A DNA stretch of 64,000 nucleotides from Fibrobacter sp. UWR4. Lineage in GTDB: Bacteria > Fibrobacterota > Fibrobacteria > Fibrobacterales > Fibrobacteraceae. The stretch spans positions 1 to 64,000 of the forward strand of contig NZ_QGDU01000010.1 of the NCBI RefSeq assembly GCF_003149045.1, given 5' to 3'. The notes beneath the pieces were generated by a model. That model searched no databases. It was not told the origin of the DNA and saw only the letters and a list, made by a program, of their open reading frames with translations. How positions within the stretch are numbered: position 1 is the stretch's first letter; every line of letters begins with the position of its first letter. This document shows, piece by piece, positions 7,976 to 16,013 of the stretch. A program made the translations under genes and the position numbers.

Positions 7976-8767
7976 ATGCGAAACGTTGTCGCATTCATAT
8001 TTGCCTTGCTCATGCCGTTGGGGGCCTGGGCCGAGGCAAGCAGCTCTTCAAGTAGTTTTGACAAGTTGGAATTGGGAACTCGCCTTGGTGCAGGTCTCAT
8101 GTATGTCATCACGGATTCCGAAAAGGATTATTACCCTTCCAATGGTGGCCCTTGGGGTTCGTTGTCTTTTGATGTGGCGTACGGCTTGACGGAAAATCTT
8201 TACCTGCATTCTGGAGTGGGCCTGGACTATAGGATTTTCTTTGTTTATATAGAAGCTCTTGCGGGAGATGTTCTTGATTACGATGTCGGGGAAGAGCAGG
8301 ACGCTTATGACAAATGTGAAGGAAGTTTTTACTGTGGTAGAGAACATTGGGAATATAATCAAGCTTTCTTGCTGAATGTTCCCGTGCTTTTGCAGTGGAG
8401 GATTCCTCGCATTCTGTTTCTTGAAGTGGGCGTTGTATTTGAGCTGTTGCTTGGGACAATCGAAAATGAGGATGATGGGTGGAGGGATGAATCTTACCGA
8501 AATCGCGATGAGGAAAGCCGCTTTGGGGTGAATGTTGCTATGGGTGTTGGGCATCAATTTAAATCGGGCCTGTTCATTGATTTTCGTGTGCTTTTCCGCG
8601 TGAACGATTTAATTGATGCAGACAAGTTTGCGGATAGTTACTTTATCCCAGTACAAGAATTTGATGGTGATGGAAATGTTGTGTTTGATTTTATGGATTA
8701 TTCCGAACCCTACGGTTCTTATTATAAAATGTTGAAGTTTCAGCTGGGTATAGGTTACTGGTTCTGA
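7976..8767 (+). CDS. Putative outer-membrane beta-barrel protein
   Basis: A 263-residue secreted protein with a clear signal peptide (about residues 1-20, ending AWAEA) followed by a short Ser run. The rest alternates polar and aromatic residues in amphipathic strands, contains two Cys in ECGSFYCGREH-like context near residue 115, and ends on an aromatic residue (GIGYWF), the usual outer-membrane barrel end signal. This resembles PorT/OmpX-like small barrels, but I cannot name the family. Its stop overlaps the start of the TIGR02147 gene (TGATG), so the two are co-translated. It probably heads the operon that continues with the FISUMP lipoprotein. Confidence 0.72.
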   Translation: MRNVVAFIFALLMPLGAWAEASSSSSSFDKLELGTRLGAGLMYVITDSEKDYYPSNGGPWGSLSFDVAYGLTENLYLHSGVGLDYRIFFVYIEALAGDVLDYDVGEEQDAYDKCEGSFYCGREHWEYNQAFLLNVPVLLQWRIPRILFLEVGVVFELLLGTIENEDDGWRDESYRNRDEESRFGVNVAMGVGHQFKSGLFIDFRVLFRVNDLIDADKFADSYFIPVQEFDGDGNVVFDFMDYSEPYGSYYKMLKFQLGIGYWF

Positions 8768-9624
8768 TGAAACCCATTGTCGAATATCTTGATTATCGCG
8801 TGTATATGCAGGAGTTTTACGAAGAGCGTAAGAGAACTTCCGCTTTTACGTGGCGTGAATTTTCCAGGCTCTCCGGTTTTGCTTCGTCGGGATATTTGAA
8901 ACTGGTGTGTGACGGTAAAACACGACTTCGCAAATCTGGTGCGGAAAGTGTTGCCAAAGCCATGGGGCTAACCGGATACCAGGTGGAATACTTTTGCTGC
9001 ATGGTGGAATTTTGCGACGCCCGGACAAACGAAGAAAAACAAGCGGCTTATGGTGAAATGTGCCGTTTGGCAGATGCCAACAAGGTCCGTATTTTAGGTG
9101 GCGAGGCGTACTCCTATTTTTCCAGCTGGATAAATCCCACGTTGCGTGAGTTGGCTCCCATTATGCCGGGGGCAAAGCCTCTGGAAATGGCCCGCATGCT
9201 GTGCCCTTCTGTACCTGCCACCGATGTGCGCTACTCTCTGGATCAAATGGTTCAGATGGGGCTTCTGCGACGAATCGAGAGTGATGGTCGCGTAACTTAC
9301 GAGCAGGCCGATGTAGGTATCAATCCTGTTGACAATGCGGATCACAAGGCTGCCATCAATGTGGCGGTTCGTTCCATGCAAAAGCAGTTCGCCCACCTGG
9401 CAGCCGATGCCCTGGATGAATTCGACGGGTCGGAACGGAACCTGTCGGGAATAACCATGGGTCTGGACCGCGTCGCCTATGAGCGTGTGGCAAAGGAAAT
9501 GACAAAGTTCCGCAAGAAAATTGAATCCATCGTGTCGGAAGTCAAGGACTACGATCGGGTTTACCGAATCAATTTACAGATGTTTCCCCTGACTCGGAAA
9601 TTGGAGGAGAAGGATGAGAAGTAA
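8767..9624 (+). CDS. TIGR02147 family protein, putative regulator
   Basis: A 285-residue cytoplasmic protein of the TIGR02147 family, a paralogous family best known from Fibrobacter. The N-terminus (VEYLDYRVYMQEFYEERK) is the family signature. Residues about 28-75 look like a helix-turn-helix (FTWREFSRLSGFASSGYLKLV, then KSGAESVAKAMGL). The middle, about residues 135-165, is a second winged-helix-like region with LDQMVQMGLLRRI. The C-terminus ends in the family pattern VYRINLQMFPLTRK. It overlaps the upstream outer-membrane gene by one base and the downstream FISUMP lipoprotein by eleven. It may regulate, or be regulated by, the surface proteins encoded beside it; that role is inference. Confidence 0.88.
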   Translation: MKPIVEYLDYRVYMQEFYEERKRTSAFTWREFSRLSGFASSGYLKLVCDGKTRLRKSGAESVAKAMGLTGYQVEYFCCMVEFCDARTNEEKQAAYGEMCRLADANKVRILGGEAYSYFSSWINPTLRELAPIMPGAKPLEMARMLCPSVPATDVRYSLDQMVQMGLLRRIESDGRVTYEQADVGINPVDNADHKAAINVAVRSMQKQFAHLAADALDEFDGSERNLSGITMGLDRVAYERVAKEMTKFRKKIESIVSEVKDYDRVYRINLQMFPLTRKLEEKDEK

Positions 9625-11203
9625 TTTGCTTAATAAAATTCTTGGGATTGTGTTTGCGACGGTCCTCATTCTTTGCGGCTGTTCCGGCTTCACGTCAGAC
9701 CCTCCCATGGCAGGGTCCACAGACGATTCCGGCGTAAATCTGCAGAAGGAATTTGCCATGGCCCGCCAGTATGCCTTGGGTTCCTATGAAATAACGGAAC
9801 ATTCCGAATCTTCTGCGACAGGCGTTATTTCCATTAGTCTTGTTCAGGAATCGGGCTGTGTCAAGCAGGGCGAAACTTACCAGTGGGTTGAAGACTTGAA
9901 TCGTGTAACACAATTAGCAGGCGGTCTGTTTCGCTATAGCTTTGCAGGCGACACTTTAACTCTTACCGCCTTGAATGAAGAACCGGATTATTATGGTAAT
10001 GTTACGGTTCTTACATTCGTTGGCGGCGACCCTGGAAAACTTCAGGGAGTCTGGCTGCAATTAACTCGTTCTGCCTATACCATGTACTGGAATTTTGGCG
10101 AAGCTTCCATTGAAATCCGTGTGCTGGAAAAAGAGAACTTCAACTATATGCAATCCCTCTTTATGTGGATGTTCTATGAAAGTCTTGAAGATTCCAGTAT
10201 GGATATTTATGCGGATCTCATTTACGATGAACACGCCGTTGATCCTGGTCGCTACGGAGTGGCGATTCTTAAGCAGGATCATAGAAGCGAAACCTTTACT
10301 TATAAGGGTGTGACCTATGAACTGAAAATAGATTCTGTTCATTCCTTTGATGATCACTTGTCGCTGACTTTTTCAAGCGGCTCTGCAAAATGTCACCTGG
10401 AATATTTCAGTACCTTGAAAGTGACTTCTGAAATGTGTAAGGCGGAAAATAAGGACGACTTCCATTATTCAGATGCAAATCCTGATGTGATGACCCGTTA
10501 CTCTCGCGGAAACGAAGAGGAATTTGGAAAGTGCGTAAAGCAGCTGATGGATCTTAATAAAGAAAAGAAGACGGCGTGGAACTATTTAAATCCTAATGTT
10601 GACTATGATGAAATGACGGATGAACGCGATGGGCAAGTGTATAAAACTGTAAAAATCGGAAATCAAATTTGGATGGCTGAGAATCTGAATTATGCTAGCA
10701 GGGCATCTTCTATCTTGCTGGATTCGTCCAGTTTCTGCTACGATAATGTTGCGGATTCGTGCGCTATGTATGGCCGTTTGTATTTGTGGAATGCTGCTTT
10801 GGAGGCTTGTCCAGAAGGGTGGCATTTGCCGGACAATGATGAATGGAAAATTTTATTGACCTCAGTAGCATCAAGTGTAGAAGACCATGAAAATTTCTGG
10901 TACTATATCGGAGCTGGAGCAAAGTTGAAAACTACGGCGGTATGGGAGTCTAGTAATGGTGTAGATGGTGTTGGATTTTCGGTGTTACCTGCAGGCGCAT
11001 TTTTTGAAAGAAATGAAACTGAAGAAATAGTGTTTGACAATGCCGGTGGTCTTGATTATGGAAGTTCGTATTTTTGGTCGTCCAGTCCAAGCGGCGATAA
11101 TGCCTATTTGGCGAGATTGTCAAACAAACGTGATGATGTGGATTTAGAAAGTGTGGAAATAGATGGTCTGGGATCTTCCGTTCGCTGCGTGAAAAACTTT
11201 TAA
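9614..11203 (+). CDS. FISUMP-domain lipoprotein
   Basis: A 529-residue lipoprotein with signal peptide and Cys at about residue 21 or 23 (LILCGCSG). Residues about 30-330 are an unrecognised beta-rich domain. Residues about 335-529 are the Fibrobacter succinogenes major paralogous domain (TIGR02145 type): VYKTVKIGNQIWMAENLNY, then ACPEGWHLPDNDEW, GFSVLPAG, YFWSSS and a final VRCVKN. This fold resembles formylglycine-generating-enzyme / C-type-lectin-like domains and is thought to act extracellularly. The ATG has a strong site (GGAGGAGAAGG) and overlaps the TIGR02147 gene by eleven bases, so it is translationally coupled. Confidence 0.9.
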   Translation: MRSNLLNKILGIVFATVLILCGCSGFTSDPPMAGSTDDSGVNLQKEFAMARQYALGSYEITEHSESSATGVISISLVQESGCVKQGETYQWVEDLNRVTQLAGGLFRYSFAGDTLTLTALNEEPDYYGNVTVLTFVGGDPGKLQGVWLQLTRSAYTMYWNFGEASIEIRVLEKENFNYMQSLFMWMFYESLEDSSMDIYADLIYDEHAVDPGRYGVAILKQDHRSETFTYKGVTYELKIDSVHSFDDHLSLTFSSGSAKCHLEYFSTLKVTSEMCKAENKDDFHYSDANPDVMTRYSRGNEEEFGKCVKQLMDLNKEKKTAWNYLNPNVDYDEMTDERDGQVYKTVKIGNQIWMAENLNYASRASSILLDSSSFCYDNVADSCAMYGRLYLWNAALEACPEGWHLPDNDEWKILLTSVASSVEDHENFWYYIGAGAKLKTTAVWESSNGVDGVGFSVLPAGAFFERNETEEIVFDNAGGLDYGSSYFWSSSPSGDNAYLARLSNKRDDVDLESVEIDGLGSSVRCVKNF

Positions 11204-11352
11204 AATAACAACCTTTAGGGATTGCGTATTGCAAATGATTTTCGCTGACGGTTCTGCTGCGAAATTTACGACGAACTCCTAAATTTTCACGATGAATGAA
11301 CTCGCTTTGAACGTAAAATAAGCTAGGTTTATTGGTAGATGGAAAAAGAATA

Positions 11353-12177
11353 ATGAAGTTCCGCACACTTGTTTTATTTGCATTTGCTTTGATTGCCGCA
11401 TTTATGCTTAGCGGTTGCGTTGTTGCTGCCGAGCATCTTTCCAGGGCGAAGATAGAGGTAAATCCCGCTCCAGAAATGCGCGGTGCCGGAGAGAATTTTA
11501 CGTCGGGATACAAGTATCGTTTTTCTGGAGGAGTGAACGCTGCTCCTTCTACGACGCAAAAAGTTCACGGTATTTATAATGAATTGGCAGACTGGTGTGG
11601 CTCTAGATGCCGAGAATTGATGGATGAGCATAATGCGTCAAGTAAAGTGAATCTGGAATATGAATTTGAATACAGCTATGTAAATGGAAGCGCAGAAGTT
11701 CTGGGTAGCGCGGGACCGTTACTTTGGAGTCTTGGTTTAGGCTTTAATAGTGGCGTATATGGATTTGCATCTTTAGGATTGAATACGAAACATTTTGAAA
11801 TAGGTGTTTCCGCAGGCGTTTGGAATAATTTCCGTGATTACGAGCATGAGGGAATTGAATATGAATCCCTTCTGGGCCTTTTACCATCTGTTCGTGATGT
11901 TGCAGGTACCTCACATTCGGCAGGAACTGCCTTATTAGGTTTTTATACGTCTCTTTATTTTGGCTCAATAAGTCTAGAAGTTTCTGCAAGTATGTATGAT
12001 GTGGATCTGGAAAATAAGCGTCTTTCCAGAGAGCCTACAATTTTTACCATGTACACTACAGTTGGTTACCGCTTGGATAAACATTGGAGTGTTAGGGCTG
12101 GGGCCGTTAACCTCCAGGGCAGCGGCGTAGAGGATATGGTCTGGTCCGGATTTGCCGGCGTCAGCTATTTGCTTTAA
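11353..12177 (+). CDS. Putative outer-membrane lipoprotein
   Basis: A 274-residue protein with a lipoprotein signal (lipobox LSGC, Cys at about residue 22). The chosen ATG at 11353 has an AAAAAGAA site just upstream; an earlier start at 11332 would only lengthen the signal. The C-terminal two thirds alternate in amphipathic strands (for example SLGLGFNSGVYGFASLGL) and end VSYLL, which suggests a small barrel or beta-sandwich. No family recognised. It follows the FISUMP gene by 149 bases with no terminator seen, so it may be part of that transcript. It converges with queH, the two stop codons sharing bases. Confidence 0.7.
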   Translation: MKFRTLVLFAFALIAAFMLSGCVVAAEHLSRAKIEVNPAPEMRGAGENFTSGYKYRFSGGVNAAPSTTQKVHGIYNELADWCGSRCRELMDEHNASSKVNLEYEFEYSYVNGSAEVLGSAGPLLWSLGLGFNSGVYGFASLGLNTKHFEIGVSAGVWNNFRDYEHEGIEYESLLGLLPSVRDVAGTSHSAGTALLGFYTSLYFGSISLEVSASMYDVDLENKRLSREPTIFTMYTTVGYRLDKHWSVRAGAVNLQGSGVEDMVWSGFAGVSYLL

Positions 12178-12869
12178 TTTTCTGCGACAGTTTCAGATTG
12201 CACTGTTGCAGAGTCCTTGGCGGCGGCGCGGGCTTCTCTTTCCTTAACCTCCCGCTGGGAGAAAACGCAGCCGCAGAAATTCTGGCGGTAAAGATGGTAC
12301 TGTTCCGAAAGCTCGGTGGAACGCTTGAAGCCGCCCTTCTTCTTCAGGTCCGTGGGCAGTCGCCTTACGCCGTATTTCTGGCACTGTTCTTCCATCACGT
12401 CGTTCAAAACTTGGGCGTCCTTCATGGGGCTGATGGTAAGGGTGGTGGTAACGAAATCTGCGCAAAGTTCTTTTGCAATACGTGCGGATTCTGCCAGGCG
12501 CATCTCGAAACATTTGCGGCAGCGTTTGCCGCCTTCCGGTTCATTTTCAAGACCACGGACGAACTCATAAAATTTCTTGGGTTCGTAAGGTCCTTCAATT
12601 AGCGTCACCGGATTCTTCGTGGGGAACTCCGCTACAAAGCGCTTGATTTCTGCAACGCGAAGGCGGTACTCCTCGTCGGGAGAAATATTGGGATTGTAGT
12701 AGAAAACCGTAATCCTGAAAAATTGCGACAGATACTCAATGGAATGGCTGCTGCAGGGGGCGCAGCAGGCGTGGAGCAGCAAGTGCGGCACTTCGCCACG
12801 CTTTTGCAAACCCCGGATAATATATTCCAGGTCCCGCTGAAAGTTGTGCTTAGGCAGCTTACCTTCCAT
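12174..12869 (-). CDS. queH: Epoxyqueuosine reductase QueH
   Basis: QueH (DUF208) reduces epoxyqueuosine to queuosine in the tRNA wobble position, a cytoplasmic tRNA modification step. The protein has 231 residues. Four cysteine pairs typical of the family are visible: HACCAPCS near residue 32, GKRCRKCFEMR near residue 115, and FCGCVFS near residue 203, which ligate an iron-sulfur cluster and metal. The segment VFYYNPNISPDEEY after the first motif is also conserved. The 12874 membrane gene ends four bases upstream, so they form an operon. The stop overlaps the convergent 11353 gene. Confidence 0.9.
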   Translation of the reverse strand: MEGKLPKHNFQRDLEYIIRGLQKRGEVPHLLLHACCAPCSSHSIEYLSQFFRITVFYYNPNISPDEEYRLRVAEIKRFVAEFPTKNPVTLIEGPYEPKKFYEFVRGLENEPEGGKRCRKCFEMRLAESARIAKELCADFVTTTLTISPMKDAQVLNDVMEEQCQKYGVRRLPTDLKKKGGFKRSTELSEQYHLYRQNFCGCVFSQREVKEREARAAAKDSATVQSETVAEN

Positions 12870-12873
12870 CTTG

Positions 12874-13275
12874 TTATCCGATTACAGCGTAAGTTGCAGT
12901 AAGCCAGTAGCAAATAGTAGTTACTACGGCCAAGGGCCCCATAATCCATTTTTCCTTATAGCTGGTGCTGAAAAACAGGGTTGCCATGTAAAAGGACATG
13001 TAGCACGCAAAGAAAAATGCGAAGATGATGGTAATGATGTTAGGCAAAATGTTGCAGGCTACTTCGGGTAGGACGTGACCTGCAGTAAGCAGGAACCACA
13101 TGGCTACAAACTGCATGATGATGGGCATGACGAACGCGGGGCGGATTTCTTTAGGCATGACCCTGTACTTGCCATTCATGGCGTACATCCCCAGAGGGGC
13201 GCCGAGGGCAAGGGCGATATTTAGACCCAGACTAGGTAAAAACGTAATTGCGCCGACAACTGCAGGAATAATCAT
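12874..13275 (-). CDS. Small integral membrane protein
   Basis: An approximately 133-residue protein with four hydrophobic segments (about 1-30, 48-68, 72-95 and 108-130) and little else. The ATG at 13275 is chosen because it places the first helix right at the N-terminus. I recognise no family. It lies four bases upstream of queH on the same strand, so it may be a queuosine-related or precursor transporter, but other short membrane proteins are possible and the sequence alone does not decide this. Confidence 0.6.
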   Translation of the reverse strand: MIIPAVVGAITFLPSLGLNIALALGAPLGMYAMNGKYRVMPKEIRPAFVMPIIMQFVAMWFLLTAGHVLPEVACNILPNIITIIFAFFFACYMSFYMATLFFSTSYKEKWIMGPLAVVTTICYWLTATYAVIG

Positions 13276-13308
13276 AGAGACAAATATAGTTAGGTTAAGG
13301 CAAAGCTG

Positions 13309-13333
13309 ATGCTGAGTCAAGCTCAGCATGACG
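13309..13333. repeat. Short dispersed palindrome
   Basis: Eight-base perfect arms ATGCTGAG and CTCAGCAT flank a five-base loop (TCAAG) and are followed by GACG. The same arm-loop-GACG plan occurs at 43699-43723 and inside trmB. It lies 34 bases upstream of the 12874 gene start. Confidence 0.65.
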
Positions 13334-13345
13334 AGGTTGAGAAAA

Positions 13346-13389
13346 TAAAAAAAGACGCTCTTCGGAAAAGGAGGTAACCAAAGAGCGTC
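13346..13389 (-). terminator. Terminator, leftward
   Basis: Nine-base perfect arms GACGCTCTT and AAGAGCGTC enclose an 18-base loop that contains GGAGG. Seven or more A residues on the left become a T-run when read leftward. With the hairpin at 13483-13520 it would end the transcript of the 13522 gene. Confidence 0.65.
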
Positions 13390-13482
13390 AAGGGAGTGTT
13401 TGTGTTTGGGTATCCATAAAATACATATTCTAAGTTGGAGTAAGCGGTGGAATCGTACTTTTCTTGTATACTGAAGTAAACA

Positions 13483-13520
13483 GGCGTTTTTTGCTCAAAA
13501 GCTGAAAACGCCGTTTTTTT
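13483..13520. terminator. Terminator just after the 13522 gene
   Basis: Arms GGCGTTTT and AAAACGCC (13483-13490 and 13505-13512) carry T-rich flanks on both sides, seven T on the right. It starts two bases beyond the stop of the minus-strand gene at 13522 and could work in either direction. On the plus strand it has the better T-run, but no plus-strand gene precedes it. Confidence 0.6.
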
Positions 13521-13521
13521 A

Positions 13522-14952
13522 CTAAAAAAGCCATTTTAGCTGGATAATTCCGTGTACAGGGTGAAACTTTTGATGTTGCAAACGCCTAAAAGTAACCACC
13601 ATTTCGCTTTGAATGTGGCTTGTGCCGATGGATGTTTCTGTACGGATGAGGGTGTTTTTCTGGGGCAGTCCCTTTGGGAACTGGAGGACCATACGGGCCT
13701 TGATTTTTGACGCTGGATGGTAGGTTACGTATACCTGGGACTGTGGAATAGAAAAGCCTTCTCCACGGGTAAGGCGGCTCTTGATGGCTCCTTCCAGGGT
13801 GAATTGCTGGAAATATTGCGAAGAAACTTTCGCCCGCAGGTCGTTATCCGGACAGTGGCTTTCGGCTTCCAGGCAGGTCCAGCTGAACATTCCCCGCAGG
13901 AGGCTAGGGCCTGATTCTGCGGAAACTTTCAGGCGGCCTTTTAACGAAACCGCCTGCTGGGACGAATTCCCGAGGGAGTCGGTTTCTATCGGGATGGAAA
14001 CTCGGGCGTTTGCGGATAGCCTGCTGTTCCATAGGGCGGGGAAGGTGGCGGTGACTTGCTGCGTCCCGGTGAATTGATCCTTCAGGAGGGTGGGGCTTAG
14101 TCTTGCGATTTCCGGAATGTCCGTTCCGTGAAAGTAGGCGGTAGTCTGCCAGGAAAATTGCGGCGGTTTGCCATCGGGACTTTTCGGGATGTTTTCGCCA
14201 GCAGGCTTTGCAGTAGTTTTCTGATGGAGACGCAATTTCAGGAGAGGCAGGTCTTGCCCCCGCTGGTACCAGCCGGCCATTTCCATCCACGGGGACTTTA
14301 GCTGGACTCCTCCGGATGCAAGCGCCCGTGGCGTCCGGAAACCATCCCAGTAGAACGCACTTACGGTAACGTTCCTTGCGGGATTAAAACCTAGGGCTCC
14401 CTGCCAGCGGAGGGACGTATCCAGAACTCCCTGGATGTGGAACGCTCCTATGGGATACGATAATGCGGTTCCCCACAACGTGTCCGTCGGTATCTGGCTG
14501 TGTAATTCCCTGGTGGCAATTTGTCCGAAATAGGCTTCGCTTCCGTCGTTTTTATAGGCCAACTGGGAGAAGGATCCCAGGTGCAATGAATAACGGTAAA
14601 ACCGTATATTCACATCTGTAAACTGCCGTTCCAGATGGCCTAGCGAATCCATTCGTGCTGTCCAGGAAACGTAGCCCTCCGGCGTCAGGGACGGAGTTTT
14701 TCTTGATGGTTTCTTTGCGGTCTTTTTCTCCGCGCATGTTTCCAATGCCAGCGCCTGGGACAGGAGGCACGCCTCTTCAAAATTCCCGTCCTGGATCATG
14801 TCCAGAAGTTCGGAAGCTTCCTCCGCCGTAACCAAACCGTCATCCCACCAGTCAAAAATTTTCGCCTGGTCAATGGACTGATCCGACGCCAGTGACGGGA
14901 ATGCTTGTGAAAAAAAGAAAACCAGAAATAAGATGAATCTAGAAATGTACAT
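13522..14952 (-). CDS. Exported envelope protein of unknown family
   Basis: A 476-residue protein with a signal peptide (about residues 1-22, ending SLAS). Residues about 23-75 are acidic and helical (IFDWWDDGLVTAEEASELLD) with two Cys. The remainder is rich in amphipathic strands and ends IIQLKWLF, so it may be an outer-membrane barrel with an N-terminal periplasmic helical domain. I do not recognise the family. The ATG at 14952 is chosen because a strong site (GGGAGAGG) precedes it. The gene is divergent from rsmG and is followed by two hairpins. Confidence 0.65.
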   Translation of the reverse strand: MYISRFILFLVFFFSQAFPSLASDQSIDQAKIFDWWDDGLVTAEEASELLDMIQDGNFEEACLLSQALALETCAEKKTAKKPSRKTPSLTPEGYVSWTARMDSLGHLERQFTDVNIRFYRYSLHLGSFSQLAYKNDGSEAYFGQIATRELHSQIPTDTLWGTALSYPIGAFHIQGVLDTSLRWQGALGFNPARNVTVSAFYWDGFRTPRALASGGVQLKSPWMEMAGWYQRGQDLPLLKLRLHQKTTAKPAGENIPKSPDGKPPQFSWQTTAYFHGTDIPEIARLSPTLLKDQFTGTQQVTATFPALWNSRLSANARVSIPIETDSLGNSSQQAVSLKGRLKVSAESGPSLLRGMFSWTCLEAESHCPDNDLRAKVSSQYFQQFTLEGAIKSRLTRGEGFSIPQSQVYVTYHPASKIKARMVLQFPKGLPQKNTLIRTETSIGTSHIQSEMVVTFRRLQHQKFHPVHGIIQLKWLF

Positions 14953-15037
14953 GGGAGACCTCTCCCTATACACGTTGTTTTGCCCCTGTTTGTACAATTT
15001 ATTTTCGTAAAATTTTATGGATTTCTAATTTTGGGCC

Positions 15038-15838
15038 ATGGCAAATTCAAACTGGTCTAAAAAGCCCAATAAGGGCTCCTGGGGTAAAACTCCTTCTCGC
15101 ATGCCTGCTCGTGGTGCTGATGCTCTGGGTAGTGCCTTCATTCCTCATATGAAGGCTCCCCGTACCGAGTTTCCGCTGTTCAACGGCAAACGTGTCACGC
15201 CTTCTCTGGCTGGACTGGAAAAGTTGATGCTCTACTATGGTGTAGAACTTCAGCAGGAAACCCTGAAGCAGATTTGGGAATACCACCAGTTGATTCGCGC
15301 CAATAACGAAGACCAGGATTTGACTCGCCTGAACGCTTTTGAAACTATGGTGGAACGCCATTATGCGGACTGCACCTTGATTAACGCTTTCGTGGAAAAG
15401 TGGCCGGCTCGCATGATTGACGTAGGCAGCGGCGCTGGTTTTCCGGGTATTCCCCTGAAGATCGTGAATCCCAAGATCAACTTGACACTTTGCGAACCCC
15501 GCCCCAATCGAATCAACTTCCTGAACATGGTGATTGAAAAGTTGGGCCTGCAGAATATTGATGTGTTTGGCCATAAGGTCACAAGCCATAGCATGACCAT
15601 TCCCGTGGATGGCGTCATTAGCCGCGCCTTCGAACTGATGGAAAAGACGTTTCCCCGCCTTCAGAATTCACTGAAGATTGGCGGTCGTGTCTTCTTCATG
15701 AAGGGTCCCGCTGCCGCAGATGAGTTGAAGACTCTCTGTCCGGAAGACTACGGCTACAAACTGCTGGAAAAACATTTCTACACCATTCCCAACAGCACCC
15801 AGGAACGCTCTCTCGTAATCTTCGAAAGGGTTAAATGA
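15038..15838 (+). CDS. rsmG: 16S rRNA (guanine-527-N7)-methyltransferase RsmG
   Basis: RsmG/GidB methylates G527 of 16S rRNA using S-adenosylmethionine. The Rossmann SAM motif DVGSGAGFPGIPLKI lies at about residues 127-141, followed by LCEPRPNRINFL (SAM-ribose contact) and VISRAFELMEKTFP. The protein has 266 residues, against about 210-240 in most relatives; the extra about 50 residues at the N-terminus are basic and low complexity (WSKKPNKGSWGKTPSR). The ATG is the first in frame after an in-frame stop region and no ribosome site is obvious, so a later start is possible. It is a single gene here, not next to mnmG as in many genomes. Confidence 0.9.
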   Translation: MANSNWSKKPNKGSWGKTPSRMPARGADALGSAFIPHMKAPRTEFPLFNGKRVTPSLAGLEKLMLYYGVELQQETLKQIWEYHQLIRANNEDQDLTRLNAFETMVERHYADCTLINAFVEKWPARMIDVGSGAGFPGIPLKIVNPKINLTLCEPRPNRINFLNMVIEKLGLQNIDVFGHKVTSHSMTIPVDGVISRAFELMEKTFPRLQNSLKIGGRVFFMKGPAAADELKTLCPEDYGYKLLEKHFYTIPNSTQERSLVIFERVK

Positions 15839-15844
15839 TGCAAA

Positions 15845-16005
15845 GGGGCGGAGCCCCCAATCAATAAACTCCACCAGAAGTTCAATACCATAACAAATTG
15901 AGGAGGTACTTTAGTACCCCTCAACGAGCGAGGCAAGGAAAGCAAGTGCAAGGCACTTGTGATGCCGCAGACTAGCGACGGGGTTCCAAGGGGCAGAGCC
16001 CCTTG
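15845..16005. repeat. Four-stem intergenic element, copy 1
   Basis: Structured spacer filling the gap between the rsmG stop and the 16014 gene stop. Stems: GGGGC/GCCCC at 15845-15857; a 27-base hairpin with TTGAGG/CCTCAA ends at 15898-15924; CAAGTGC/GCACTTG at 15943-15959; CAAGGGGC/GCCCCTTG at 15987-16005. The same four stems in the same order recur at 35988-36145. Outer stems lie within eight bases of each flanking stop codon. Confidence 0.75.
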
Positions 16006-16013
16006 TATCATTA

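Noticed and set aside
13346-13520. Small RNA gene between two hairpins
   Set aside because: A TATACT-like box at 13467 exists but no -35 partner, and both hairpins are explained as terminators of the 13522 gene.
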